Source: JALEVB01 sp022768265
GTDB lineage: Bacteria > Bacillota_I > Bacilli_A > Erysipelotrichales > Erysipelotrichaceae
Assembly: GCA_034168985.1 (NCBI GenBank)
Contig: JAXFJE010000021.1
Span: forward strand, 62,001 to 126,000
Direction of reading: 5' to 3'
Length of the DNA stretch: 64,000 bases
Position 1 is the first letter of the stretch, and each line of letters begins with the position of its first letter. The translations under genes and the position numbers were made by a program. A model generated the notes under the pieces. The model saw only the letters and a program-made list of their open reading frames with translations, had not been told where the DNA came from and made no database searches. Below, one piece after another: positions 1-8,016 of this stretch.

Positions 1-183
1 CGCACCATATGCCTTAGCAAATTTACAGGCTTCGGCAATATCTTCAATATCAAAATTGCTGGCACGTGAACGCAAAGAAAAGCGTTTACCGCCTAGATAA
101 ACGGCATCAGCACCAAATCTTATCGCTGTCTTTGCTTTTTCTAAATCTCCTGCTGGAGCTAATAATTCTATCTTTTTATTCAT
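1..183 (-). CDS. U32 family peptidase / tRNA hydroxylation protein, 5' end only
   Basis: Only the first 61 codons lie in the window; the gene continues past base 1. The protein begins MNKKIELLAPAGDLEKA and continues with FGADAVYLGGKRFSLR, the typical N-terminus of the large U32 proteins (YrrO/TrhP2 type, about 400 residues when complete). In Bacillus subtilis the YrrN/YrrO (TrhP1/TrhP2) pair is needed for 5-hydroxyuridine at tRNA position 34, with prephenate as hydroxyl donor. The smaller partner lies 2 bases upstream on the same strand, matching the yrrN-yrrO order. Family assignment is firm; the exact substrate is inferred from gene order. Confidence 0.85.
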   Translation of the reverse strand, partial: MNKKIELLAPAGDLEKAKTAIRFGADAVYLGGKRFSLRSRASNFDIEDIAEACKFAKAYGA

Positions 184-185
184 CG

Positions 186-1073
186 TTATTTCACCATACT
201 TGTTTTTTGATACATATATCCTGTACTTAATGGATAATCTTGATATTTGCTGGCATATTCCTGATTTAACTGCCTAGCATCGCCACCTTGTTCGATCATC
301 CGATAAGTTTTGATAGCGTCATATACCAAGGCAAATGGTACAAACATTCTTTCGATGATAAAATATTCGATACCACTTTGCCCTAAAGCCAAAAATTCTT
401 CAAAAGATGTTTGGATATAAGGCGTATAGATACATGTTCCTTGTTTATCCTGATATACCGGCATCAGATCTTCACGGGTCGCTTCTTGTAGCTTAAGATC
501 AAAACGTCCATCAAGATCAAGATCACTTTCGATCTCATCCATGTAGTTTTGTAACAACCGGCGTTTAGAATAAGACATATTTAGATAGCCATGAAGCATG
601 ACCATGCTATGCGTGGTCTTAGCGGCAATTTCCATCATTTGTGCCAAAGTAAGCTCTTTGGCAATCACACATCCATAGATTCCTTGTTTTAACCATACAT
701 TGATATCATACGAATTCGTACATAGGGTATCCGGATTATAGACCAAACGATCTTGAACTCCTATTTTTTTGGCAAGCATATAAACTCCTGGATCATTAAA
801 GTAATAATAATCAACATTCATGCTTTTTAAATAGCTCATATATGCATCAAGGCTAGCAATTTCTTCATCTTGATAAATTCTATTTACTCCTATCATTACT
901 TCTAAACCTAATGCATGACATTCTTCGATACATTTTGTCAGCTGCTCACGATTAAAATAAGCAGGAAATCTTGTAGCATGCTGATCATCTGCTAACAAGA
1001 TAATATTACATCCTGCTTCTTGTAATAATTTAATTTCTTTTTCTTCTTTTATTCCACAAATAATCTTTTTCAT
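186..1073 (-). CDS. Small U32 family protein (YrrN/TrhP1-like)
   Basis: A complete 295-residue protein, close to the size of the smaller partner of paired U32 proteins. It starts MKKIICGIKEEKEIKLLQEA and keeps the U32 (beta/alpha)8 features, including an HGYLNMSYSKRRL segment near the middle, where U32 proteins carry a metal- or cofactor-binding region. It probably acts with the next gene in wobble-uridine hydroxylation of tRNA; this comes from the B. subtilis trhP1-trhP2 arrangement. Old annotations call such proteins collagenase-like peptidases, but peptidase activity is doubtful for this subgroup. The SD ahead of its start is weak. Confidence 0.8.
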   Translation of the reverse strand: MKKIICGIKEEKEIKLLQEAGCNIILLADDQHATRFPAYFNREQLTKCIEECHALGLEVMIGVNRIYQDEEIASLDAYMSYLKSMNVDYYYFNDPGVYMLAKKIGVQDRLVYNPDTLCTNSYDINVWLKQGIYGCVIAKELTLAQMMEIAAKTTHSMVMLHGYLNMSYSKRRLLQNYMDEIESDLDLDGRFDLKLQEATREDLMPVYQDKQGTCIYTPYIQTSFEEFLALGQSGIEYFIIERMFVPFALVYDAIKTYRMIEQGGDARQLNQEYASKYQDYPLSTGYMYQKTSMVK

Positions 1074-1094
1074 CGCCTATATTATAATATATTC

Positions 1095-1123
1095 TTGACA
1101 AATATGGATAAAAAACATATCAT
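1095..1123 (+). promoter_or_regulatory. Sigma-A type promoter for the folT riboswitch transcript
   Basis: TTGACA (1095-1100), a 17-base spacer and TATCAT (1118-1123). This is close to the vegetative consensus and ends about ten bases before the start of the THF riboswitch fold, so the aptamer would sit at the 5' end of the transcript. Confidence 0.75.
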
Positions 1124-1132
1124 TTAAGCGAA

Positions 1133-1206
1133 TTTATATGTAAGCGTTAAGTGTCATTAATTGGGAAATAATGAACGAAAAGCTTTGGCTTGCGGTTTAC
1201 ATATAT
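1133..1206 (+). ncRNA. Tetrahydrofolate (THF-I) riboswitch
   Basis: The conserved GCGTTAAGTGT block is at 1144-1154, followed by a TTGGGA segment and, further on, GAACGAA...GCGG, as in known THF riboswitches upstream of folT. P1 pairs 1135-1143 with 1197-1205 (nine Watson-Crick pairs). A TCATTA/TAATGA stem and an AAGC/GCTT stem lie inside. A later hairpin (TGTGAA/TTCACA around 1213-1239) precedes the SD AAGGAGG, so control is probably at translation initiation (inference). Known riboswitches of this class bind reduced folates and lower folate-transporter expression when folate is plentiful. Confidence 0.85.
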
Positions 1207-1266
1207 CCCTAAATGTGAATATGTGCTCTTTCTTTCACATATAGGTCAAAAGAAGGAGGTATATTT

Positions 1267-1806
1267 ATGTTTAAAGAGTCTTTTAATAATTTAAAATCAA
1301 CCCGCATGCTAGTTCTACTAGCGCTATTTATTGCCCTAAAAATTGTTGTAGGGTATTTTCGTATTCCCGTCGCAGATAACTTGAATATCTATTTTACATT
1401 CATCATCAGTGCAATCGAATGTACGATCTTTGGCTATGTCCCATCAATGATAGCTGGAGTCATCACTGATATCTTAGGCTACATCATCAATCCTAATCCA
1501 CCATTTTTCCCAGGGTATGCTTTAAGTAATCTCGTAGCTGCTTTTATTTATTCCCTATGGTTTTATAAACGCAAGATCAAACTTTTAAATATCATTGGTG
1601 CTAAGACCATGATCAATTATATCGTCAACGTGGGCATGGGATCTTTATGGAGCGCTATGTTATATTCTAAAGGTTTCATCTATTACGCTTCTACTAGCTT
1701 AATAAAAAATACGATCTTGTTACCGATCGAAATCATCATCTTGTTTTTTGTCTTCAAGGCGATCGTTCCGATCTTACAAAATCGTAATTTGATATCACGG
1801 CAATAA
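1267..1806 (+). CDS. folT: Folate ECF transporter S component
   Basis: A 179-residue hydrophobic protein with about six membrane segments. It begins with the FKESFNNLKSTRMLV leader common to FolT proteins and contains the ITDILGYIINP and FFPGYALS motifs seen in the folate-specific S component of energy-coupling factor transporters. It would capture folate at the membrane and use the shared EcfA-A'-T module, which is not in this window. Start is fixed by AAGGAGG seven bases upstream. A THF riboswitch upstream supports the substrate. It converges on the CapA-like gene with a one-base gap. Confidence 0.9.
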   Translation: MFKESFNNLKSTRMLVLLALFIALKIVVGYFRIPVADNLNIYFTFIISAIECTIFGYVPSMIAGVITDILGYIINPNPPFFPGYALSNLVAAFIYSLWFYKRKIKLLNIIGAKTMINYIVNVGMGSLWSAMLYSKGFIYYASTSLIKNTILLPIEIIILFFVFKAIVPILQNRNLISRQ

Positions 1807-1807
1807 A

Positions 1808-2965
1808 TTATTTGATATTCCCCACGATGATATTATCATCCATTGCGGTAATGATCGAGCTATATTCTTCGTAAACTTTTTGATGATCCATCAAGATATC
1901 ATCATTTAGCTCATCAAAGGTATAGACCTTAAACTGCGTGTAATCACTGCTGTAATATGTATACAATAAGTCAGCCTTCGGCTGGCTTATTTCTATATCT
2001 ACCTCACCGTCGATCACACTTTTCGTAATTTTCACGCTGCCCATCATACCGATCAATGATGGTAATTGATCTTGAGCACTAATAAGATTGCCTAAAGAAT
2101 AATACACGATGGTATCATCGACCCAGGCAACTGGCTGGATGACATGAGGATGTGAACCAATGATGATATCAGCACCACTATCAGCCATCAGCTTAGCTAG
2201 TTCTTGTTGTTCTGCAGAAGGTTCATGATCATATTCAATGCCCCAGTGCATGCTGACAATGACTACATCAGCCATGCTTTTAGCCGTTTGGATATCTGCT
2301 TGAAGCACCTTTTCATCATAAACATCAACCAAGTACTCTTTACCAGCAGGAGGCAGCAAACCATTGGTACCATATGTATAGCTCAAAAAAGCAAAACTAA
2401 TATTATTCATGGTATGAACTTCAAGCGTTTGCTGATCTTCTAACGAAGCATGAGCACCTGCTAGATAAACATCTTTGTCTTCCCAATAAGCTAAGCTATT
2501 TAATATCCCTTCTTCATTCATATCAAGGGCATGATTATTAGCTAATCCCACCATATTAAAACCAAGCTCATCGATCATATAATCCCCAAATGCTTGAGGC
2601 GTATTAAAACGCGGATAACTGCTGATGCCTAGATAATCACCGCCTAAGATCGTTTCTTGATTATAATACTTTAGATCATAGCCGCCTAAGATCGGTTTGA
2701 TGCTATCTAACATTCCGCTATAATCATAGCCTTCACCAGTATCAGCAGCATAATTGACCGCCCCATGCAACAAAGCATCACCTACCATGAAAAGATCCAA
2801 ATTATAGCGTTCTACCTGCGCTGGTACGATCGTTTTTGGCGTAACCCCTTGATTATTTTGCTGATTATAGCTCACAAATATATTCAAGCTGATATACAAC
2901 AACAATACAGTAACGACCACCCCGATGATCGTTTTAAAAATAAACCCCTCATAAAGCTTTTTCAT
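1808..2965 (-). CDS. CapA family phosphoesterase-like protein, membrane-anchored
   Basis: 385 residues. Residues about 12-34 form an N-terminal signal anchor, placing the rest outside the cell. The body is a CapA/PGA-synthesis type metallophosphatase-like domain: FMVGDALLHG near residue 60, LANNHALDMNEEG near 142, SMHWGIEYDHEPS near 238 and GADIIIGSHPHVIQPV near 264, all with the expected metal-ligand Asp, Asn and His. Family members take part in polyglutamate capsule synthesis or act as surface hydrolases; no capB/capC neighbours are present, so a capsule role is unproven. Its start overlaps the PHP gene by 4 bases (ATGA), indicating translational coupling. Confidence 0.85.
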   Translation of the reverse strand: MKKLYEGFIFKTIIGVVVTVLLLYISLNIFVSYNQQNNQGVTPKTIVPAQVERYNLDLFMVGDALLHGAVNYAADTGEGYDYSGMLDSIKPILGGYDLKYYNQETILGGDYLGISSYPRFNTPQAFGDYMIDELGFNMVGLANNHALDMNEEGILNSLAYWEDKDVYLAGAHASLEDQQTLEVHTMNNISFAFLSYTYGTNGLLPPAGKEYLVDVYDEKVLQADIQTAKSMADVVIVSMHWGIEYDHEPSAEQQELAKLMADSGADIIIGSHPHVIQPVAWVDDTIVYYSLGNLISAQDQLPSLIGMMGSVKITKSVIDGEVDIEISQPKADLLYTYYSSDYTQFKVYTFDELNDDILMDHQKVYEEYSSIITAMDDNIIVGNIK

Positions 2966-3828
2966 AAGTTAATCCTATCCAAGATCCTTTCTATGATCAT
3001 TTGCTCATCTTTATCACAGTTTGTTTGTCCTAATTCGATATTTGGTTTGGTAACCCCATGATAATCACTGCCACAGCCACTAACCAATCCATATTTTGCG
3101 ATGACCTGTTCATAAAAAGCAATATCTTGTACATCATGATAGCTACAATAAGCTTCAAAGCCATCGATCTTAGCAGCTACCAATTTTGCTATTGCCAGAT
3201 CATCATGCTGGATATTAACAGCGGGATGAGCACAAATTGCAATACCATTGGTATCATGGATCAAATTGATGATATCTACATATTGTGGAAGATCCATCGC
3301 TACATAGCCCCATTTGCCAATAGCCAAATTATCCCAATAATAATTTGCGATCGGGTTAAGAGCTTTTTCTCCTTTTTGATAAGGATATAAATAAGGATCA
3401 TCACAATCCATCAATAAGACCCTTTCGATCTCCACGTTACTAAAACCATCAAAATGACTCAAGCTTTTGATCTTAGCTAGATCAAGTTTAACCTGATGAA
3501 ATTTCTCGATCTTAGCCAAACGCTCATAAGCAATACGATCTAATTCATCATAATAATGTTTTTCTAGCTTTGCAAAGCGCTCATCGCGAAGATCACAGCC
3601 AAGTCCTAAGATATGTACGATCTTATCCTCAAAAAAACAATCGATCTCAATTCCGGGAATGATCTTGATATCCTGTTGCTTTTGCGCTTGTAAGCTACCA
3701 GCTACGACATTGTGATCACAAATCGCTAGATAAGCGATGTTCTTAGCTTTGGCCATAGCTAAGATATCTTCGATGCTTGTCGTTGAATCGAAGCTATGAT
3801 TGCTATGTACGTGTAAATCGATATTCAT
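2962..3828 (-). CDS. PHP domain metal-dependent phosphoesterase
   Basis: 288 residues starting MNIDLHVHSNHSFDSTTS, the HxH metal-binding opening of the PHP fold. Further metal ligands appear in ICDHNVVAG, IPGIEIDC, CAHPAV and GCGSDYHGVTKP. Stand-alone PHP proteins of this size include histidinol-phosphatase-like enzymes and RNase AM/YciV-type nucleotidases; the sequence does not settle which. First gene of a two-gene operon with the CapA-like gene. It diverges from yggS across a 60-base gap holding an 18-bp palindrome. Confidence 0.85.
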   Translation of the reverse strand: MNIDLHVHSNHSFDSTTSIEDILAMAKAKNIAYLAICDHNVVAGSLQAQKQQDIKIIPGIEIDCFFEDKIVHILGLGCDLRDERFAKLEKHYYDELDRIAYERLAKIEKFHQVKLDLAKIKSLSHFDGFSNVEIERVLLMDCDDPYLYPYQKGEKALNPIANYYWDNLAIGKWGYVAMDLPQYVDIINLIHDTNGIAICAHPAVNIQHDDLAIAKLVAAKIDGFEAYCSYHDVQDIAFYEQVIAKYGLVSGCGSDYHGVTKPNIELGQTNCDKDEQMIIERILDRINL

Positions 3829-3853
3829 TATCTTACCTTCATTTCTTGTATTA

Positions 3854-3871
3854 ATTATAACATGTTATAAT
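3854..3871. promoter_or_regulatory. 18-bp palindrome with opposed -10 elements between PHP gene and yggS
   Basis: ATTATAACATGTTATAAT is a perfect 9+9 palindrome. Each end reads TATAAT on one strand (3866-3871 forward, 3859-3854 reverse), so both divergent genes may take their -10 box from it. It could also be an operator. Neither direction has a good -35. Confidence 0.45.
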
Positions 3872-3888
3872 ATTTATGGTGATAAACA

Positions 3889-4506
3889 ATGCTTAATTAT
3901 CAAACACTAATAAAAGAATTAAATCAAACCAGCCTCGTGATCGTTTCTAAAAAACGAAGCATCACTGAGATCCAATATTATTACAACCAAGGACATCGTC
4001 ATTTTGGGGAAAACAAAGCTCAGGAATTATTGACCAAGGTCGATCATTTTCCAGATATCCAATGGCATTTTATCGGCCATTTGCAAACCAATAAGGTTAA
4101 AGCCATAATCCCCTATGTTTACAGCATTGATTCGATCGATTCTTTACATCTATTAGCCAAGGTCGATGAACAATCTAAACGTTGCAACAAGATCACCAAT
4201 TGTTTGATTCAGCTAAATCTTGCCCAAGAAGCTACCAAACATGGGTTATTGAGCCATCAGATCGAGGACTTCATGAAAGCAATTCCAAACTATAAACATG
4301 TCAAGGTCAATGGTTTTATGTGCATTGGTCCCCATTGTGATGATCCAAAAGCCATCGTAAACATCTTCAAACAAGCACAAGCAATCTTTCAAAAATATGC
4401 TGATCAATATCAATTGACTACTTTATCAATGGGCATGTCTAACGACTATAAGCTTGCACTTTTACATGGTACAACCGAAGTAAGGCTTGGCTCGATCCTT
4501 TTTTAG
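3889..4506 (+). CDS. yggS: YggS/PROSC family PLP homeostasis protein
   Basis: 205 residues with the single-domain alanine-racemase-like fold. The PLP lysine is in LVIVSKKRSI (residues 15-24), followed by HFGENKAQELL and WHFIGHLQTNKVK, the family signatures, and LSMGMSNDYKLA near residue 180. Members bind pyridoxal phosphate without racemase activity and keep PLP and amino-acid pools balanced. It is slightly short (usually 220-230) but all signatures are present. SD GGTGAT precedes the ATG. In many Bacillota yggS sits in the division cluster next to sepF; here it is followed by a PLP aminotransferase 32 bases on. Confidence 0.9.
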   Translation: MLNYQTLIKELNQTSLVIVSKKRSITEIQYYYNQGHRHFGENKAQELLTKVDHFPDIQWHFIGHLQTNKVKAIIPYVYSIDSIDSLHLLAKVDEQSKRCNKITNCLIQLNLAQEATKHGLLSHQIEDFMKAIPNYKHVKVNGFMCIGPHCDDPKAIVNIFKQAQAIFQKYADQYQLTTLSMGMSNDYKLALLHGTTEVRLGSILF

Positions 4507-4538
4507 GAGTACAATAAATAACATAAGGAGAAAAACAT

Positions 4539-5762
4539 ATGACTTTTACCCGCAAAAGTGCCGATCTAGTTCCTATTGTCGATACGGTCTTTAGTATCGT
4601 AGAACTAGCAAAAAAAGATAAAGAACAAAATGGAGAAGACATGGTCATTGATGCCACGATCGGATCTTTATATGATGAAGAAGGCAAATTAGTAGCTTTT
4701 GATAATGTTTTCGAACATTATGATGATATCGACAAGATCACCAAAGCTAAATATGCCGCAAGCTTCACAGGAAACCCAAACTATCGTCAAGATGTCTTTG
4801 ACTGGGTATGTGAAGACAAGATCAAATTAGCCCATTCAACCATCGCAACCATTGGTGGTACCGGTGCTGTTAGCATGACCGTCAGCAATATCTTAGATAA
4901 AGGTCAAACCTTGATCATCCCAGATATTGCTTGGGGAAGCTATAAATTAATGGCTGCCCAATTCGAATTATCCTGCGTGCAATACGAAATGTTCGATGAC
5001 CATAATCAATTCAATATGGCTTCGTTTAAAGAAACCATCCTAGCAACCATGCAAAAACAAGACAAGATCTTAGTCATCATCAACGATCCATGTCATAACC
5101 CTACTGGTGCCAGCTTGACCAATGAGCAATGGCAAGAGATCATCCATTTCGCAAATGAATGCAGCAAACAAGTCCCATTTGTCATCTTAAACGATATTGC
5201 TTATATCGACTATGCTTATGATCTATTAAACAGTCGCGATTATATGCAAAACTTTAATGCAATCAGCAATAATGTATTGATAAATATCGCTTTTAGCTGC
5301 TCCAAGACCTTGACTTCTTATGGTCTGCGTTGTGGGGCTTGCATCATCTTAGCTAAAGACGCTAAAGCTGTACGTGAAACCGAAATCGTCTTTGAAAAAA
5401 GCGCTAGAGCTATTTGGAGCAATATTCCTAATGCCGCCATGGTAAACTTCAGTTGGCTAACTACCCAAAACAAACAAAGCTTCCTTGCTGAAAAACAACG
5501 TTATATCGATCTTTTAAAACAACGAGCAGATATCTTCATCAAAGAAGCTAACCAATGTGATCTACCGATCTACCCTTATAAGGAAGGATTCTTCATTACC
5601 ATCAAGATGAGCGATAATGCTACGCGCGACCAATATCACCAAAAATTAATGGACAACCACATCTATACCGTTTGTGTCAACAAAGGAATTCGAGTCGCCA
5701 TCTGTTCATTATCTCTAGCTAAAACCAAAGGCTTAGCTAGCAAAATGAAAGCTTTATTATAA
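4539..5762 (+). CDS. Class I/II PLP-dependent aminotransferase
   Basis: 407 residues of the aspartate/aromatic aminotransferase fold (fold type I). Visible landmarks: NDPCHNPTGASL near residue 186 (cofactor and carboxylate contact), NDIAYIDYAYD near 225 (Asp and Tyr for the pyridine ring) and the Schiff-base lysine in FSCSKTLTSYGLRCG near 250. The Arg that binds the substrate carboxylate is in the C-terminal small domain. Substrate cannot be read from sequence; aromatic amino acids or aspartate are likeliest. SD AAGGAG precedes the start. A terminator follows. Confidence 0.85.
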   Translation: MTFTRKSADLVPIVDTVFSIVELAKKDKEQNGEDMVIDATIGSLYDEEGKLVAFDNVFEHYDDIDKITKAKYAASFTGNPNYRQDVFDWVCEDKIKLAHSTIATIGGTGAVSMTVSNILDKGQTLIIPDIAWGSYKLMAAQFELSCVQYEMFDDHNQFNMASFKETILATMQKQDKILVIINDPCHNPTGASLTNEQWQEIIHFANECSKQVPFVILNDIAYIDYAYDLLNSRDYMQNFNAISNNVLINIAFSCSKTLTSYGLRCGACIILAKDAKAVRETEIVFEKSARAIWSNIPNAAMVNFSWLTTQNKQSFLAEKQRYIDLLKQRADIFIKEANQCDLPIYPYKEGFFITIKMSDNATRDQYHQKLMDNHIYTVCVNKGIRVAICSLSLAKTKGLASKMKALL

Positions 5763-5774
5763 AAAATTGGAAAA

Positions 5775-5798
5775 ATGTATCTCATGATACATTTTTTT
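5775..5798 (+). terminator. Rho-independent terminator after the aminotransferase gene
   Basis: Stem ATGTATC/GATACAT (5775-5781 and 5786-5792) with a TCAT loop, followed by a T run. Confidence 0.85.
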
Positions 5799-5856
5799 AT
5801 TGCTTATTTTTTTCGATTTTCTAAAATAAATAATTTCTAAGCATCTTATGTAAAGA

Positions 5857-5879
5857 TACAACTTCATCTGCAGTAAGTT
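5857..5879 (-). repeat. Left copy of an inverted 23-bp element flanking the lipoprotein island
   Basis: The reverse complement matches 8905-8927 at 22 of 23 bases. Here the stem is degenerate (AACTT/AAGTT core only). It lies just past the last island gene on the minus strand, so it may be a decayed terminator as well as an island boundary. Confidence 0.6.
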
Positions 5880-5916
5880 TCAAATTTCACGCATGATTGT
5901 TAAAAATTACTATTAA

Positions 5917-6654
5917 TTAGCCCTCTCTATGCTCGAAAACAATCCATTTCTCATTCATAAAAATCTCTATAGTGTTATCAGCACCATATTGGTATTCAAA
6001 ACCTGTCCCAAAATTAGACTGATTATCCTCTATTGGTGTTTCAGTACCATCAACACTTGAAGTGATTTTTCCATCCATTAAACCACAACGGCCCTCTATG
6101 GTGCTTTCTATTCCAGTGTCATAGTAAAGCTTACCATTTACCATAACCATAGGTATTTTATCCCATTGGGTCACCTCAGAATCTTGATTTTCATTTTTTG
6201 TATCTGGTAACATAGGTAATTCATCTTCAAATGCCTTTACAACTTCATAATCATATCTTTCCCAATTTGATCCAACGTCAGCAGAAGTAAAGAAATCTTG
6301 TTTCATATTTGTTGTAATGATTCTTCCGCCTTTTACAGCAATCGACGAAAAGATAATCTCATAAGATGTCCCATCAGAAAGATTAAAACGGAAACTTATT
6401 ACTGGAGTATCTACATCAGGTTCAATTGCTTTATCTTTTAAAGAAATACTTTCAAAACTCTGATAAATTCCTTTAATATCTTTTGATCTGGTAATCACCT
6501 TTTTCTCCACATCCGAAGGAACAATAAAGCGATACATTTCCACATTTTCGACATTGGATGGTTCAAAAGGAAAGTCAATGCTTACTGTTTTATTACAGCC
6601 AGTCAATGAAAAAATGATTACTAAAACCAATCCTAATATAAATATTTTTTTCAT
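5917..6654 (-). CDS. Secreted lipoprotein of unknown function, two-part
   Basis: 245 residues with a lipoprotein signal peptide: MKK, a hydrophobic stretch and the lipobox LTGC with Cys at residue 20. Residues about 35-145 form a soluble domain (VEMYRFIVPSDVEKKV; later FNLSDGTSYEIIF). A second short domain from about 165 starts MVMVNGKLYYDTG and ends EIFMNEKWIVF; such modules occur at the end of several Bacillota lipoproteins. No function is known to me. SD GGAAG precedes the ATG. It is last in a chain of five minus-strand genes with unusually loose spacing. GATC tetramers are rare here compared with neighbours. Confidence 0.7.
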   Translation of the reverse strand: MKKIFILGLVLVIIFSLTGCNKTVSIDFPFEPSNVENVEMYRFIVPSDVEKKVITRSKDIKGIYQSFESISLKDKAIEPDVDTPVISFRFNLSDGTSYEIIFSSIAVKGGRIITTNMKQDFFTSADVGSNWERYDYEVVKAFEDELPMLPDTKNENQDSEVTQWDKIPMVMVNGKLYYDTGIESTIEGRCGLMDGKITSSVDGTETPIEDNQSNFGTGFEYQYGADNTIEIFMNEKWIVFEHREG

Positions 6655-6740
6655 ATAATTACTTCCTTTTTAATATCTTTTAATTTGTTATCAACTTTAA
6701 TCTATAATTTCATTATTACTATAAATCTTTTGGTGGTATA
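6651..6740. repeat. Direct repeat, copy 1, spanning a gene junction
   Basis: Contains the end of the 109-residue protein gene, the intergenic spacer and the start of the lipoprotein gene. The 59-base core 6682-6740 matches 7921-7979 at 57 positions; the outer 30 bases match less well and include a one-base indel. Confidence 0.85.
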
Positions 6741-7048
6741 CTTTTGTTTTTATAAGCAACAATGCCACATATCTGATAATAAGTCATAATAATTATTCTT
6801 AAAGGTCGTTCAATATCTATGATCTGTCCAGCATATCGTGTACTCATATGTATCAACACATCACCAAAAATCAAACCTCCTATGCAACCATACCATTTAT
6901 TTTTAAACAGAAAAATCGATGATATAAACATCGCTATCATCCAAAACCATGTCCAAGGACTAATAGCACCAAATCCTGATACAAAGCCTAAAAAGATATA
7001 TAGTAATAAGGCAATTACTGGTGGGGCAAAAAACAATATTTTTTTCAA
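6719..7048 (-). CDS. Small four-helix membrane protein, unknown
   Basis: 109 residues, mostly hydrophobic, with about four membrane segments (residues 4-26, 31-47, 51-67, 83-99) and a short charged tail ending SIPPKDL. The start is TTG, supported by AAGGAGG eight bases upstream; the nearby ATG is followed at once by a stop. No family recognised. A copy of its last codons survives at 7958-8011, so this gene was probably duplicated once. Confidence 0.6.
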   Translation of the reverse strand: MKKILFFAPPVIALLLYIFLGFVSGFGAISPWTWFWMIAMFISSIFLFKNKWYGCIGGLIFGDVLIHMSTRYAGQIIDIERPLRIIIMTYYQICGIVAYKNKSIPPKDL

Positions 7049-7087
7049 CTTACATTCCTCCTTGAAACAATGAAGTTTCTAATCTTT

Positions 7088-7429
7088 TTATCTATTTGCA
7101 GGGGTTTTTAGTGTAATAGCATAAACGGTATTTATCTGTAACGGATCACTTTCTGATATATTACCATCATAATATACGAAAACTTCATCACCAACAGATA
7201 TTTCTGTGTAACTATCTTTGTTCTCCACCTCTAAAGAAACTTTACAATCTTGGCCCTTAAGATATTCTTCTGATTTTATGTTAATAAGTATATAACTTTC
7301 ATATACTTCTTCCACAATTCCAACGATACTTGGTTCATGATCAATGATATAATTCATACTTCTATGATTACATCCTACTAGCCCAAATATAGTTACTAAA
7401 ATTAAAGCAAATATAATCAACCTTTTCAT
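7088..7429 (-). CDS. Small lipoprotein, DUF3221-like fold likely
   Basis: 113 residues: signal peptide with lipobox FGLVGC (Cys 20), then about 90 residues of beta-rich sequence with IVGIVEEVYESYILI, SYTEISVGDEVFVYYDG and QINTVYAI. This layout resembles small OB-like secreted lipoproteins such as DUF3221/YobA proteins; that is inference from pattern only. Good SD (AAGGAGT). No enzymatic motif is visible. Confidence 0.65.
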   Translation of the reverse strand: MKRLIIFALILVTIFGLVGCNHRSMNYIIDHEPSIVGIVEEVYESYILINIKSEEYLKGQDCKVSLEVENKDSYTEISVGDEVFVYYDGNISESDPLQINTVYAITLKTPANR

Positions 7430-7489
7430 GTTAGAATACTCCTTGATAATTTTGGTAAAAAATAAATATTTACTAACTATTTGGCTATG

Positions 7490-7894
7490 TTAATGCTCTC
7501 TTATCATTAAGCGATTAGCATAATTATTAAGTGCTTCACAAGGTTCATATTTGCACTTATAGCCAACACCATTAATTATAATAAACGGGTTATATGCTGT
7601 GACTTCTATTTGAAAACCATCTGTCATATCAAGCTTAAAAATAACTGCTTGTCCTGCATATTCTGTGTATGAGTTATCTTTATTATAAACGACTATTTCG
7701 TTAAGATACGATACCAATTCCTTTATCTCTATTATTTGTATGGTTGTATCAGGAGGCATTAATTGAACATTAGCTGAAACTATGTCTGAAGGTTCTAAAT
7801 CTTTAAACGGCTTATGCCCAAAAAACAAAAGAATATTAACACATATAACTAATATAGAAATTAATCCGATGATTATAAATCTTTTATTCTTCAT
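7490..7894 (-). CDS. Membrane-anchored small extracellular protein, unknown
   Basis: 134 residues with one N-terminal membrane segment (about 6-26) and no lipobox Cys. The outer part contains MPPDTTIQIIEIKELVSYL, NSYTEYAGQAVIFKLD and a conserved-looking end with INGVGYKCKYEPCEAL, holding two Cys five residues apart. Similar modules occur in Bacillota sensor and lipoproteins of unknown role. Its upstream sequence is the second copy of the direct repeat, so it shares translation signals with the 245-residue lipoprotein. Confidence 0.6.
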   Translation of the reverse strand: MKNKRFIIIGLISILVICVNILLFFGHKPFKDLEPSDIVSANVQLMPPDTTIQIIEIKELVSYLNEIVVYNKDNSYTEYAGQAVIFKLDMTDGFQIEVTAYNPFIIINGVGYKCKYEPCEALNNYANRLMIREH

Positions 7895-7979
7895 ATAATT
7901 ACCTCTTTTTTATAGATTTTAATTTGTTATCAACTTTAATCTATAATTTCATTATTACTATAAATCTATTGGTGGCATA
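7891..7979. repeat. Direct repeat, copy 2
   Basis: Partner of 6651-6740. It carries the same spacer and SD region, here ahead of the 134-residue protein, and includes a stop codon plus a leftover gene tail at 7958-8011. Confidence 0.85.
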
Positions 7980-8011
7980 GAAGGATTGTTAACTTTATAA
8001 TACTTTTCAGA
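7958..8011 (-). pseudogene. 3' remnant of a paralogue of the 109-residue membrane protein
   Basis: In one minus-strand frame the sequence ends NPSMPPIDL then TAG, compared with NKSIPPKDL then TAG at the intact gene, and it sits at the same place in the direct repeat. No start or membrane segments remain upstream. Short, so the call is cautious. Confidence 0.4.
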
Positions 8012-8016
8012 AATTA

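Noticed and set aside
2204..2443. Plus-strand frame opposite the CapA-like gene
   Set aside because: No SD, no domain, and the minus-strand frame encodes a clear family.
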